The notes beneath the pieces were generated by a model. It was not told the DNA's origin. It saw only the letters and a program-made list of their open reading frames with translations, and made no database searches. A DNA stretch of 55,288 nt from Desulfopila aestuarii DSM 18488 (GTDB lineage Bacteria > Desulfobacterota > Desulfobulbia > Desulfobulbales > Desulfocapsaceae): assembly GCA_945863875.1 (NCBI GenBank), contig CAMBBS010000007.1, forward strand, positions 89,259 to 144,546, written 5' to 3'. The first letter of the stretch is position 1. Every line of letters begins with the position of its first letter. The position numbers were made by a program, and so were the translations under genes. Below, piece after piece: positions 16,653 to 26,233 of the stretch.

Positions 16653-19616
16653 TCACGACGATTTTCCGGGTGGTTTTTTTATTTCCAGCAAGACTTTTTG
16701 TTCTTTCGCCCGGTTTTCCGAAGCAACCCTGGCCACGGCGGCTTTCGCGTTATCCAGGTATACGTTGGCCAGCTCGTTGATTTCAGCTTCACTGATAGTG
16801 GAGTAGTCGCTGATAATTGTCCTCGCCCAGTCCAATTGCTGCGGATATCTTGCCGCAAGCGCGAGCACGGTGTTCAACCAGTACTGATTGTTCCGGGTAT
16901 GTTCCATGAGGGAGGTGACAAGCGGCCCTCGAGCTCGATGCAATTCCTCCGGTCTTATGCCATCCCTCGCCAACTGCTCACTGATTTTGAATATTTCCTT
17001 GATGACCATATCTTCCGCACCCGGTTCAACCACCATTTGTGAAATTATATAGCCAAAGCCCTGATGGACTCTACTGTTAAAACTTGAAACACGCGGAGAA
17101 TAGCTGGCGGCCAGCTTTTCTCTGATGGTCTTCCTCAATCGATCACCGAAGATGCTGGAGAGGAGCTGCAGGCGTCTTGTCTTGTGAATATCCCAGAAAT
17201 CTTCTGTTGGCCAGGCAACTGTTATAAGCGATTTATCGTCGGAGGTGCTCACAGTCACCGCAAGTTTTTCACCGACGGGAAAATGCACTGCCGGCGACAC
17301 CGGGATGGGCGGAGGCGTAAGCTCAATGCCGGAAAAATATTTCGTCAGCACGGCGACCACTTCATCCCGGTTAAAATCGCCGACCACGGATATTTCCAGA
17401 TCTTTTGGTCTGATAAAGGAATTTGACCACCGCGCCAGGGCATCAAAGTTCAGTTTGGCTACATCCTCCCAGGCCGGCAATCCGATATGCGCGTTATAGT
17501 TCGCTAAAAACGGCTGAACCTGCAGCGGTACGGCCCCCTCTACCTGCCGGCTCATTTCCTGGTACATCAGCTCGAGATTTTCGTAGGCCTTGTTAAAAGC
17601 GTTTTCACGAAGCCCAGGATCGGCCAGCAGGGTGTACAAAAGCTGACTGAACAGCTCAAAGTCCTTGGTCAGTGTCGTCCCTGCCCAGGTGAAAGCCGAC
17701 TCCTCTATTCTAAAAGACAGGGTGATCGAGCTCCCGGCAACCAAGGCATTGATCGCCGATTGCGGCAGCGTGCCGCTTCCGGATTCGTTGATGACCTCCT
17801 CGGCCAGCATGGCCATTCCCGGCATATTTTCCTGCTGTTTTCCGGCACCGAAATCGGCGCGGAGCCGTATTGTACTCTCTTCAAATTGTGTTTTTTTCAG
17901 GTTGACGATCAAACCGTTGGCGAAGACCAGTTTTTCAACATCGATATCTTTAAAAGTGTCCTGTTTCAAAAGAGTCTGCGCTGCAGAAGGCGGCTGCAGA
18001 TAGGGAAAGACATGGGTGCCGCCGCTGACCAGTGCTCCCACCGCCACCTGGGTCGAGCTTTGATACCTTGAGGCAATGTCCGCAGCGCCCTTTTCGCCCA
18101 GCTGCACATCTCCTGTGACGGAGACCAAACGACTGTCATGACGCCATCTCTTTCTGAAATCGTCCTGCACACCAGCCAGGGAGACGGCGCTGACGAGAGG
18201 TCCATAGAGGTCCTTTTCCTGTTTTGCCGACTGATAAACGCGATTTCCATTCAGATGATCGATGATCCTGCGGCCAATGGTTCGGGAATCTTCCGAATGC
18301 GCCGTCAGAACTCCGGCCTCGAGTTGGGCAAGAATCTCTTTTTTGGCCCGTTCGACCTCGCTTTCTGTAAAACCATACTCTATCACCTGTCGCAAAATCT
18401 GTTCGAGAGAGGTCAGGGATTGCTGCCAGTTCGGTGCATCCACCTGGGCGGAGAGAGAACTGTAGCCTATGCGCCGGGCAATATCTCCGGAAGAATAGCC
18501 TGCCTGGGCAAATGGCACCTTTGCTTCTTCCTGCAACCGTTGCAGCCTGTAGTTAAAGGCCATGGATCCGATCATTTTATGCAGTTCTCTTTTTTCCAGC
18601 AACAGCGAATCATTTTCAATCGGCAGATCGGAAAAATTCTGAATGGCAATATTGGTTTTGCCGAGCTCCGGCTCATAGTGGTAAAAGGTTTCTACCCCTT
18701 TAAGTTCCAGCTTGCCAAAATCAGGACATGACGGTTGCGGACCTGCGGCGGTGAGCGCGGCAAAATGTTTTTTGATAAGACCGGTTGTCAACTCCAGGTC
18801 GATGTCGCCGACGATGACCAGAATCATATTTTCCGGCCGGTACCACGCATCATAGTAGGATTTGAGCAGTTCGCGGTCGGCACTCTTTAGTGTTTCTTCC
18901 GTGCCGATAACCATCCTCTCAGGATACCTTGTTCCGCGAAAGGCAAAGCTGCTGGTGGCGATCTGAGCCCGATATTCCGCGGAATCCCGCGCCCGTTTTT
19001 CAGCGAGAATCACTCCCCTTTCCTTGTCTATTTCAGGATCAAGGAGTAAGGCGCCCCGGGCATAATCAGCCATGACGAGCAGGGCGGAATCAAGATCTTT
19101 TTCGGTCCCGCTCGGCAAAATAATATTGTAGACCGTCTCGGTATGCGAGGTGCTGGCATTGGTGTCACCGCCAAAACTCATACCAAGAGACTGGAAATAT
19201 TCAACCAGACTGCCCGGCGGAAAATGGGTCGAGCCGTTGAACAGCATATGTTCGAGAAAATGGGCCACCCCCCGCTGATTCTCTTTTTCCTGCAGAGAAC
19301 CGGCCTGCACATCGAGGTAGACGGCGACCCGTTCCGCCGGCTCATTATTTCTCTTCAGGACATAACGGAAGCCATTCTTCAGAATTCCACGATGTAATGA
19401 CGGATCCGGATCAAGATCACTGTGATCGGAAGGCCAACCCGTTGTAAAACAGCGGGCGGCAGAATCCCCGGTGGAAGAACATGCGCCAACGGGAAGGGAG
19501 ACGACAAGAAGAAACAAACAGAGCGGACAAACTCTTTTTTGCAGGTAATTATGCCATGAACGTATTTGCAACACTTTTGCACCGTGGAGTAAAGGAAGAA
19601 CCCGACCAAAAAGCAC
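16653..19616 (-). CDS. M16-family zinc metallopeptidase, exported lipoprotein
   Basis: About 987 residues. The N-terminus has a hydrophobic segment and a lipobox (LPVGAC, about 41-46). The inverted zinc motif HFLEH is at about 119-123 with the distal Glu in ERGVILAEKR, so the N-terminal M16 half should be catalytic. The remainder contains the inactive M16 C-terminal modules (QNFSDLPIEN, AGYSSGDIARR and the late PKDLEISVVGDFNRDEV region). Two-repeat M16 enzymes of this length resemble PqqL and pitrilysin-like periplasmic peptidases that degrade unfolded peptides. The substrate is unknown. The first codon is GTG and the n-region is long, so the true start may be further in (another GTG exists before the signal sequence). 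It is last in the ileS-lspA-fabD run. Confidence 0.9.
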   Translation of the reverse strand: MLFGRVLPLLHGAKVLQIRSWHNYLQKRVCPLCLFLLVVSLPVGACSSTGDSAARCFTTGWPSDHSDLDPDPSLHRGILKNGFRYVLKRNNEPAERVAVYLDVQAGSLQEKENQRGVAHFLEHMLFNGSTHFPPGSLVEYFQSLGMSFGGDTNASTSHTETVYNIILPSGTEKDLDSALLVMADYARGALLLDPEIDKERGVILAEKRARDSAEYRAQIATSSFAFRGTRYPERMVIGTEETLKSADRELLKSYYDAWYRPENMILVIVGDIDLELTTGLIKKHFAALTAAGPQPSCPDFGKLELKGVETFYHYEPELGKTNIAIQNFSDLPIENDSLLLEKRELHKMIGSMAFNYRLQRLQEEAKVPFAQAGYSSGDIARRIGYSSLSAQVDAPNWQQSLTSLEQILRQVIEYGFTESEVERAKKEILAQLEAGVLTAHSEDSRTIGRRIIDHLNGNRVYQSAKQEKDLYGPLVSAVSLAGVQDDFRKRWRHDSRLVSVTGDVQLGEKGAADIASRYQSSTQVAVGALVSGGTHVFPYLQPPSAAQTLLKQDTFKDIDVEKLVFANGLIVNLKKTQFEESTIRLRADFGAGKQQENMPGMAMLAEEVINESGSGTLPQSAINALVAGSSITLSFRIEESAFTWAGTTLTKDFELFSQLLYTLLADPGLRENAFNKAYENLELMYQEMSRQVEGAVPLQVQPFLANYNAHIGLPAWEDVAKLNFDALARWSNSFIRPKDLEISVVGDFNRDEVVAVLTKYFSGIELTPPPIPVSPAVHFPVGEKLAVTVSTSDDKSLITVAWPTEDFWDIHKTRRLQLLSSIFGDRLRKTIREKLAASYSPRVSSFNSRVHQGFGYIISQMVVEPGAEDMVIKEIFKISEQLARDGIRPEELHRARGPLVTSLMEHTRNNQYWLNTVLALAARYPQQLDWARTIISDYSTISEAEINELANVYLDNAKAAVARVASENRAKEQKVLLEIKKPPGKSS

Positions 19617-19624
19617 CAGCCATA

Positions 19625-19834
19625 TCAGGAGGCCGCTTGCGTTGTCTTCGCCTTAATCCAGCCGAGGCGGATGAAATATTGCTGGCCGCAATTTTGCCAC
19701 CGGCCGCAATCGTCGTTCGTTCCTTTCGGCGGATAATTTTTTCCGGTGTCCCTGTCGACACGGCAGACGCCGGAATCGACATTTCCCAGGCGGAAATATT
19801 TACAAGTCAAACAAATTTTCTTCACATCGTTCAT
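19625..19834 (-). CDS. Small cysteine-rich protein of unknown function
   Basis: 69 residues, beginning MNDVKKICLTCKYFRLG. Cysteines are arranged as C-x2-C, then GVC, DDC and NC, suggesting a metal or Fe-S site; Asp, Gly and Lys are frequent. AAGGA lies about 7 nt before the ATG. It sits 14 nt after fabD and 8 nt before the M16 peptidase gene, so it is translated within the same transcript. I do not recognise the family. The C-terminal segment (QQYFIRLGWIKAK) is basic and aromatic. Confidence 0.7.
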   Translation of the reverse strand: MNDVKKICLTCKYFRLGNVDSGVCRVDRDTGKNYPPKGTNDDCGRWQNCGQQYFIRLGWIKAKTTQAAS

Positions 19835-19848
19835 ATATTTTTCCTTAC

Positions 19849-20799
19849 TCAGCCGACCCTGATCTTCTTTGCACATTCTGCCAGAGAGGCCGGGGTGTCA
19901 AACTGCAGCGAGAGCACTTCCGTCCCCTTAGGGGCAATTTTTCGTATCATCCCTTTTAATACGGCTTTCGGTCCGGCTTCAATAAAGGTATCGACCCCTT
20001 CGGCCAGCATACCTTGAATTATCTCGCACCACCGTACCCGCGAGGCTATCTGCCCGGCCATTATTTCTTTTATTTTGCCAGGGTCGGCCTCCCTTGCCGC
20101 CGTAACATTAAAATAGACCGGCACCTGAGGCGGTCTAAATTCAATTTCCGCCATAAAAGCAGCGAAATCCGGAACGGCATTGGCCACCAGCGGACTGTGA
20201 TTGGCCACACTGACATTTAAGGGAATGACTTTGCCACCCAATGCCTCAGCCGCCTGGCCAACCACGTCCAGCGCAGGCAGGGAGCCGGAGATAACAATCT
20301 GCTCGGGCGTATTATGATTGGCAGCGGTGATATCACCTGGCCCGTCGTAGCTGCCGATAAGCTCTTCGATTGCCTTTATATCCAGCCCAAGAACCGCGCG
20401 CATACCGCCGGGATATATCTTTCCCTCCCGCTCCATGAGCGCCCCTCTCTTGCTGACAAGCCGCATGGTGTCTTCCGCACTGATCACTCCGGCGGCACAT
20501 AGAGCCGGATATTCGCCCAGGCTGTGCCCGGCAAAACAGCTCACTTTTACTTCGCCGCCGAGCACATTCTGAAACGCCTGCCAGCAGATAAGATCGGTAA
20601 CGGTGAGCGCCGGCTGCAGGTGGGCAGCTCTGGTCAACTCTTCCATGGGGCCCTCGGCACATAAGGCCCCGAGGTTGAGCTCACAGGCTGCCTCGGCCAT
20701 GGCCATAAGTGAGGCACAAACCGTATCGGTGTTGATAAATTCTTGCCCCATGCCGAGATATTGTGATCCCTGACCGGGAAACAGGACTGCAATTTTCAT
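19849..20799 (-). CDS. fabD: Malonyl-CoA:ACP transacylase FabD
   Basis: 316 residues. LFPGQGSQYLGMG opens the protein, the nucleophile is in GHSLGEYPAL, the conserved Arg follows within SKRGALMEREG, and the catalytic His is in VANHSPLV. It loads malonyl groups onto acyl carrier protein for fatty-acid elongation in the cytoplasm. The ATG overlaps the lspA stop codon by one base (TAATG), which indicates translational coupling. The rest of the fab cluster is not nearby, so this copy sits apart from other type II fatty-acid genes. Confidence 0.96.
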   Translation of the reverse strand: MKIAVLFPGQGSQYLGMGQEFINTDTVCASLMAMAEAACELNLGALCAEGPMEELTRAAHLQPALTVTDLICWQAFQNVLGGEVKVSCFAGHSLGEYPALCAAGVISAEDTMRLVSKRGALMEREGKIYPGGMRAVLGLDIKAIEELIGSYDGPGDITAANHNTPEQIVISGSLPALDVVGQAAEALGGKVIPLNVSVANHSPLVANAVPDFAAFMAEIEFRPPQVPVYFNVTAAREADPGKIKEIMAGQIASRVRWCEIIQGMLAEGVDTFIEAGPKAVLKGMIRKIAPKGTEVLSLQFDTPASLAECAKKIRVG

Positions 20800-21323
20800 T
20801 AACTTTTCCTCAATTCTTTAATTCTTGTCTCAAAGATGTTGATGAGTAAAAACAGGCCGACCCCAACACATATGGCCGAGTCGGCGATATTAAATGCCGG
20901 CCAGTGATAGTTGCCCACATAAAAGTCGAGAAAGTCGATCACGGCACCGAATCGTACCCTGTCTATCAGATTGCCGGCGGCCCCTCCGGCAATCAAGGCC
21001 AGCGACCAGCTGTACAAGCCGGTTATTTTCCGCAGTTTCCAATAAGCGGCAGTCAATCCAACCAGTGCAACCGAGCCGATACCAAGGAAAAAATAGTGCC
21101 GCCAAGGGGAATTCACATCGGCGAGCATGCTAAAGGCTGCACCTTTGTTGGTGACATAGACCAGATTGAAGACGCCGGCAATTATTTCTCTTGATTCATA
21201 GAGATGCAGCGAGCCGACAACCAGCGCCTTGGTTACCTGATCGGCGACAACGACCAGCAGTATTACCGCAAAATAAACCACCTTAGCCGCTTTAAACCTG
21301 TGCGGCCATAGTGGCAAGGACAT
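20799..21323 (-). CDS. lspA: Lipoprotein signal peptidase LspA
   Basis: 174 residues with four membrane helices. The two catalytic aspartates are in [15 protein letters not shown] and FNIADSAI, and the substrate-binding Asn-Lys-Gly-Ala block is [11 protein letters not shown]. It removes signal peptides from lipidated prolipoproteins in the cytoplasmic membrane, fitting the several lipoproteins in this window. The chosen ATG overlaps the end of ileS by 32 nt; the frame is open further inside ileS, but that extension has no relation to LspA. The ileS-lspA pair is conserved in many bacteria. Confidence 0.95.
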   Translation of the reverse strand: MSLPLWPHRFKAAKVVYFAVILLVVVADQVTKALVVGSLHLYESREIIAGVFNLVYVTNKGAAFSMLADVNSPWRHYFFLGIGSVALVGLTAAYWKLRKITGLYSWSLALIAGGAAGNLIDRVRFGAVIDFLDFYVGNYHWPAFNIADSAICVGVGLFLLINIFETRIKELRKS

Positions 21324-24114
21324 CAGAACACCTGTCGCAGATCTCCGGATGTTCCTTGTTTTCACCGACTGTTGTTGATCGTAACCAGCATCGCAGACAT
21401 TTTTCCCCAGGGGCCGGCTGTACCTGGATGGCAAAGCCCGGAATCTCTTCGCTGGCAAAGCGCACCCCGACTTCGGCGGTATTGTCCTGCAGGCTGGACA
21501 GCTCGGAGATGATGGAGATTTCCTTGACGGTCTCCCATTCACTCTTCAAGAAATCCGCCAGTTCCCCCTCGGTTTTGATTAATACCTCCGCCTCCAGGGG
21601 ATGGCCGATAACTTTTTCCCGGCGGGCTATTTCCAGGGCTTTGGTTATTTCTGAGCGTACCTTGATAAGCTTTGCCCATTTATCCATCATCTGATTGTCG
21701 GATTCTATTTTTTCTGCCGGTGGAAATTCGGCAAAATAGACGCTGTCTGGACCCAGCTGGTCCTGTTCTGCAATACCGTGCAGTTCATCCCAGGCTTCGG
21801 CCGCCGTGAAACAAAGAATGGGGCTCATCAACCGGAGCATGCCGTCAAGGATTTTATAGAGAACCGTCTGTGCGGACCGCCTGAGCGGGGAATTCGTTCC
21901 TGCGGTGTAGAGACGATCTTTCAGGATATCCAGATAAAAGGAACTCATGGTCGTACCGCAGAAAAAATTCAAACCATGGTAAATGGCATGAAATTCATAT
22001 TTCTCATAGCTCTTTGTCACCTTCGACTTCAATTCCTCGAATTTAACCAAAGCCCAGCGATCAAGCTCCGGAAGGTCGGCTACGGAAACGCTATCCCGCT
22101 GCGGTTGAAAATCATACAGATTGCCAAGAAAATACCGTATGGTGTTGCGGATTTTACGATAGGAATCGGAGATCTGCCGAAGAATTTCATCGGAAACCTT
22201 GATATCATCACGGTAATCTTCACTGGCGACCCAGAGCCGAAGAATTTCCGCGCCATATTTTTCTATGACCTCGGAGGGAACGACAACATTGCCGACCGAT
22301 TTGGACATTTTTTTACCCTGGCCATCAACGACGTAGCCATGGGTCAAGACGCCTTTAAAGGGCGCCCGTCCCCGGGTTCCTACCGAGGTGAGCAGAGAAC
22401 TCTGAAACCAGCCACGATGCTGATCACTCCCCTCAAGATAGAGATCGGCGGGTGAGGTGAGCTCCTCGCGTTGTTCACAGACCGCAGCGTGGCTCACCCC
22501 TGAGTCAAACCAGACATCGAGAATATCCTCCTCTTTGACGAATTCGCCCGAACCGCACTGCCCACAGGTAGTGCCTTTGGCGAGGAAATCATACACATCG
22601 TGACTGAACCAGGCGTCGGCGCCTTCTTTTAGAAAAAGTTCATCAATTCTTGCAACAACTTCTTTGGTTTTAACGATCTCGCCACAGGATATGCAGCTGA
22701 TAACCGTCAGCGGCACGCCCCAGCTGCGCTGACGGGACAGGCACCAGTCCGGACGTCCTTCCACCATTGAATAAATTCGCTGCATGCCCCAGGCGGGAGT
22801 CCAGGTGACGGTCTTAATAGCTTCGAGCGCTTTTTCACGCAGCGCATTATTTTCCATGGAGATGAACCATTGCGGCGTGGCGCGGTACATAACCGGCTTT
22901 TTACAACGCCAGCAGTGTGGATAACTGTGGCCGATTGCCGCTTCATGCACCAGTGCACCGGATTCGGCCATATCTCGATTTATCACCTTGTTCACCGCCG
23001 GCACCTTCTGCCCAACATATGCACCGGCTTCGGCTGTGTACATGCCGTCGCCATCGACCGGAGAGAGAATATCCAGGCCGTATCGCAGGCCGGTTTGGTA
23101 ATCGTCGGCGCCATGGCCGGGAGCAGTGTGGACGCAGCCGGTACCCGCATCAACGGTGACATAATCGGCCAGTACCAGGAGCGAATCGCGATCCATAAAA
23201 GGATGCCTGCAGGTCCGCTTTTCAAAACTTTTCGCGCCAAAGGTTCCCTTGACGGTATAGTCGTCTCTCCCGACCTCCGCCATTACTTTTCCGACCAGCT
23301 CGCGGGCAAGAATCCACGTCTCCTCCCCGACCTCAACCGCGGCATAGACAAATTCGGGATGCAGGGCCACCGCCAGGTTCGCCGGCAGCGTCCAGGGCGT
23401 GGTCGTCCAGATGACAAAATACACCCTCTCGCCGGCCAGGGAGGGATCGATGTCGGCCAGAGCACTGCCTGCCTTGAATTTCACATAGATAGAAGGTGAG
23501 GTGTGGTCATGGTATTCAACTTCGGCCTCGGCCAGGGCGGTAGTACAGGTTGAACACCAATACACCGGCTTCCGATTCCGAATGACCGCACCGGAGAGTA
23601 GAAAGGCATTAAATTCCCTGGCGATGGTCGCCTCATAGGCATAATTGATGGTAAGGTACGGGTTGTCCCAGTCACCAAGCACACCCAGGCGTTTGAATTG
23701 CTCTTTCTGGATTTTAATCCATTTGTCGGCGTATTTCCGGCAGGCGCTTCTCTTGGACAGCTTGGGAATGGTCTTTTTCTTTTCCCCGAGTTCCAGATCG
23801 ACGTTATGTTCAATGGGCAGTCCGTGACAGTCCCAGCCGGGAATATACGGTGCATTGAAACCGGCCATCCTTTTCGAGCGAAGAATGATATCTTTAAGGA
23901 TCTTATTAAAGGCGGTGCCGAGATGAATATTGCCGTTGGCATAAGGCGGACCATCATGGAGAACAAAAAGCGGCTTATCTTTGGCATTTTCCTGAACCCT
24001 GAAGTACAACTGCTCTTTTTCCCATTGTTTGAGAACAAGCGGTTCCTTCTGGGCGAGATTTGCCTTCATCTTGAACCCGGTGGTAGGCAGATTAAGGGTA
24101 TCCCTGTAATCCAT
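21292..24114 (-). CDS. ileS: Isoleucyl-tRNA synthetase
   Basis: 940 residues, class I synthetase. The HIGH motif is [13 protein letters not shown], and KMSKS occurs exactly in [10 protein letters not shown]. The CP1 editing domain is present ([16 protein letters not shown]), and a C-terminal zinc-binding module has CLRCW and CDRC. It charges tRNA-Ile and hydrolyses mischarged Val-tRNA. The start at [10 protein letters not shown] has GAAGGAG 6 nt upstream; a Met five codons earlier overlaps that site and is unlikely. First gene of the ileS-lspA-fabD run. Confidence 0.97.
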   Translation of the reverse strand: MDYRDTLNLPTTGFKMKANLAQKEPLVLKQWEKEQLYFRVQENAKDKPLFVLHDGPPYANGNIHLGTAFNKILKDIILRSKRMAGFNAPYIPGWDCHGLPIEHNVDLELGEKKKTIPKLSKRSACRKYADKWIKIQKEQFKRLGVLGDWDNPYLTINYAYEATIAREFNAFLLSGAVIRNRKPVYWCSTCTTALAEAEVEYHDHTSPSIYVKFKAGSALADIDPSLAGERVYFVIWTTTPWTLPANLAVALHPEFVYAAVEVGEETWILARELVGKVMAEVGRDDYTVKGTFGAKSFEKRTCRHPFMDRDSLLVLADYVTVDAGTGCVHTAPGHGADDYQTGLRYGLDILSPVDGDGMYTAEAGAYVGQKVPAVNKVINRDMAESGALVHEAAIGHSYPHCWRCKKPVMYRATPQWFISMENNALREKALEAIKTVTWTPAWGMQRIYSMVEGRPDWCLSRQRSWGVPLTVISCISCGEIVKTKEVVARIDELFLKEGADAWFSHDVYDFLAKGTTCGQCGSGEFVKEEDILDVWFDSGVSHAAVCEQREELTSPADLYLEGSDQHRGWFQSSLLTSVGTRGRAPFKGVLTHGYVVDGQGKKMSKSVGNVVVPSEVIEKYGAEILRLWVASEDYRDDIKVSDEILRQISDSYRKIRNTIRYFLGNLYDFQPQRDSVSVADLPELDRWALVKFEELKSKVTKSYEKYEFHAIYHGLNFFCGTTMSSFYLDILKDRLYTAGTNSPLRRSAQTVLYKILDGMLRLMSPILCFTAAEAWDELHGIAEQDQLGPDSVYFAEFPPAEKIESDNQMMDKWAKLIKVRSEITKALEIARREKVIGHPLEAEVLIKTEGELADFLKSEWETVKEISIISELSSLQDNTAEVGVRFASEEIPGFAIQVQPAPGEKCLRCWLRSTTVGENKEHPEICDRCSDVLATMAAQV

Positions 24115-24609
24115 GTTCGTCTCCTTCATATATTTCTGATGGCCTTGATAATTTGTCCGAGTGGTGCCAAAATATCGACTTTCCGGCGAATATTCAGTCG
24201 ATTTTCAGGCGATTTGTTTGCAATAACGCCCATGACGTTTCCAATAGCGAAACTGACAACAATAACAACTGCAGGTGAAGTTGCAAGAGTAAATTGACTG
24301 TTCCAGGCCGGACCTGACGGATCGAAGACATTCTGCATAGCAATTAAAACCGGGGGAACCTGTCAAAGTGCTTAAAACAGCCTCGTCTCATGAGAGACAT
24401 TGCGTTTATCCAGGGAATACTATATATTTTTAGAGTATTTATCCTTGCTTGACAGCCGGCCGACAGGGAGAAAATTTTTTTACGTGACCGTTTACCGGAA
24501 ATCCAAAAGAATCTCTCTCCCCCGAGCTATAAACATGTTTTTTTTCAATCTGTTGCTCAACTGGTAAAATGTTTTTACGACGCCATCAACCTCGATAATT
24601 GCCTAATAG
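24115..24609. other. 495-bp divergent intergenic region between ileS and ftsE
   Basis: AT-rich and mostly unassigned. It contains copy 2 of the 19-nt repeat near ftsE. A TTGACA on the plus strand at 24449-24454 has only a weak -10 (AAATTT) 17 nt later. A TTGACA on the minus strand near 24361 lacks a convincing -10. A short minus-strand open frame (24126-24338, 70 codons) covers the ileS ribosome-binding site and has none of its own. I see no tRNA, T-box or riboswitch structure. Confidence 0.6.
24571..24589 (+). repeat. Dispersed 19-nt repeat, copy 2
   Basis: GTTTTTACGACGCCATCAA, ending 20 nt before the ftsE ATG. Identical to copies at 14142-14160 and 35810-35828. Confidence 0.85.
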
Positions 24610-25317
24610 ATGAATAAGCCCTTGCATGACAATACCGCAACGATGATCGAAATGATCAAAGTTTCGAAAGGTTATCCTCCTGACGTCGTCGCCTTAAAGG
24701 ATGTCTCCGTTTCCATTGACAGCGGCGAGATGTTTTTTATCATCGGCATGAGCGGGGCCGGTAAGACCACCTTGCTGAAACTCCTCTGCAGTATGGAATT
24801 GCCGAGCACTGGCCTGATCGAGATAGGCGGCCAGGCCATTCATACCCTGAAAGGCTTTAAGTTAGCCAGACTGCGGCAAAAAATCGGGGTTGCGTACCAG
24901 GACTTCAAGCTACTGACCGACAGAACGGCCGCCGAAAATATTGCCATTTCCATGGAGGTCTCCTACAAAAAGCCGCAGATCATTAAAAACAGGGTGCGAA
25001 ATTTGCTGGAACAACTCGACCTTGCCGACAAACATGATACCATCACCGGGGAGCTTTCCCGTGGGGAACAGCAAAGAATAACATTGGCACGGGCCATCGC
25101 CAATTCCCCGACAATGATCCTGGTCGATGAACCCACCGGAAATCTTGACGCGACGACAACTGAAAGAGTGATGCGATTGTTAACAAATTGTAACAAGGCC
25201 GGAGCAACAATTGTTATTGCCACCCATGACCAGTCGATATATCGCCATACCTCCCACCGAGTAATGGAACTCCGGAAAGGTCAACTGCATAGCGTGGCAC
25301 GAGGGACAAGTAGATGA
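24610..25317 (+). CDS. ftsE: Cell-division ATP-binding protein FtsE
   Basis: 235 residues. Walker A is GMSGAGKTT, the Q-loop is AYQDFKLL, the ABC signature is LSRGEQQR, Walker B is MILVDEPTGNLD, and the H-loop His is in ATHDQ. FtsE pairs with FtsX at the inner membrane and uses ATP hydrolysis to switch on periplasmic murein hydrolase activators at the septum. It overlaps ftsX by 4 nt (ATGA), and envC follows, the expected functional set. No clear ribosome-binding site is seen before this ATG; an internal Met at residue 12 is an alternative start. Confidence 0.95.
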   Translation: MNKPLHDNTATMIEMIKVSKGYPPDVVALKDVSVSIDSGEMFFIIGMSGAGKTTLLKLLCSMELPSTGLIEIGGQAIHTLKGFKLARLRQKIGVAYQDFKLLTDRTAAENIAISMEVSYKKPQIIKNRVRNLLEQLDLADKHDTITGELSRGEQQRITLARAIANSPTMILVDEPTGNLDATTTERVMRLLTNCNKAGATIVIATHDQSIYRHTSHRVMELRKGQLHSVARGTSR

Positions 25318-26201
25318 GTTTCTGGTTTACCGTCATTCGGCAGGTCGGCAGAAATTTGCGCATGACCTGGGGTTCACAGCTTATGACCCTGCTGACCGTC
25401 AGTCTTTCCGTACTGATTTTCGCCTTTTTTTATCTTATCTACACCAATATGCTCAACCTCGGCCACAAGCTTGGCGATGACCTGAGCCTGATTGTCTACC
25501 TGGAAGAGGAGCCCGGCCCGGAACTTCAGCAGCAATTGATCAATAAAATAAACACCTTTGACGAGGTGGAAGAAGTACGCTTTGTCTCTCGCGCCGAGGC
25601 CTTTCAGCGGTTTGCCGACCAGCTGGGCAAAAATCAGGATGTTTTAAATGAAATGCCGCGGGATTTTCTGCCGCCCTCCATTGAAGTGCTGCCGATGAAA
25701 AACTTGAGAAGCCTTAATCAGGTAAAACTGTTTTCGGCCTATCTCGCCCGCCTTCCCGGCACAATCAAAGTACAGTATGGCCAGGACTGGGTTGAGAGAT
25801 TTTATTACTTCACCAAACTCCTGTCAATTGTCGTCCTGCTCAGCGGCACACTGCTCATAATGACCACCATTTTCATGGTCGCCTATACCATTCGGCTCAC
25901 CATTCTCGGCAGGCAGGCGGAACTCGAACTGCTCAAGCTGGTTGGAGCCACCAATAATTACATACGCACACCTTTTTTACTGGAAGGTCTGCTCCAGGGT
26001 CTCCTCGGATCCTCTTTGGGTATCGCGCAGCTGTATATATTGTACCAATGGATTAAACTGCGATTTTCCGGTCCGGGATTTCTCAATGTCTTTGAATTGT
26101 CTTTTTTCCCGCCAAGCGTCAGTCTCACCATTATCGGCGTCTCCATACTCCTTTGCACAATGGGGAGTTATTCAACCATGCAGAAATTTTTACGCATTTG
26201 A
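25314..26201 (+). CDS. ftsX: Cell-division permease-like protein FtsX
   Basis: 295 residues. One membrane helix lies near the N-terminus (LMTLLTVSLSVLIFAFFYLIY), followed by an extracytoplasmic domain (about 55-165, DDLSLIVYLEEEPGP) and three more helices (VVLLSGTLLIMTTIFMVAYT and two later). The four-helix FtsX topology is complete. It transmits FtsE ATPase cycles through its periplasmic loop to EnvC-type activators. The ATG overlaps the ftsE stop codon. Confidence 0.95.
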   Translation: MSFWFTVIRQVGRNLRMTWGSQLMTLLTVSLSVLIFAFFYLIYTNMLNLGHKLGDDLSLIVYLEEEPGPELQQQLINKINTFDEVEEVRFVSRAEAFQRFADQLGKNQDVLNEMPRDFLPPSIEVLPMKNLRSLNQVKLFSAYLARLPGTIKVQYGQDWVERFYYFTKLLSIVVLLSGTLLIMTTIFMVAYTIRLTILGRQAELELLKLVGATNNYIRTPFLLEGLLQGLLGSSLGIAQLYILYQWIKLRFSGPGFLNVFELSFFPPSVSLTIIGVSILLCTMGSYSTMQKFLRI

Positions 26202-26233
26202 GCCCCTTGTCTCATTTTTACAGAAGACAGATT

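Noticed and set aside
24126-24338. 70-codon minus-strand open frame between ileS and ftsE
   Set aside because: Covers the ileS ribosome-binding site, lacks its own, and resembles no family.
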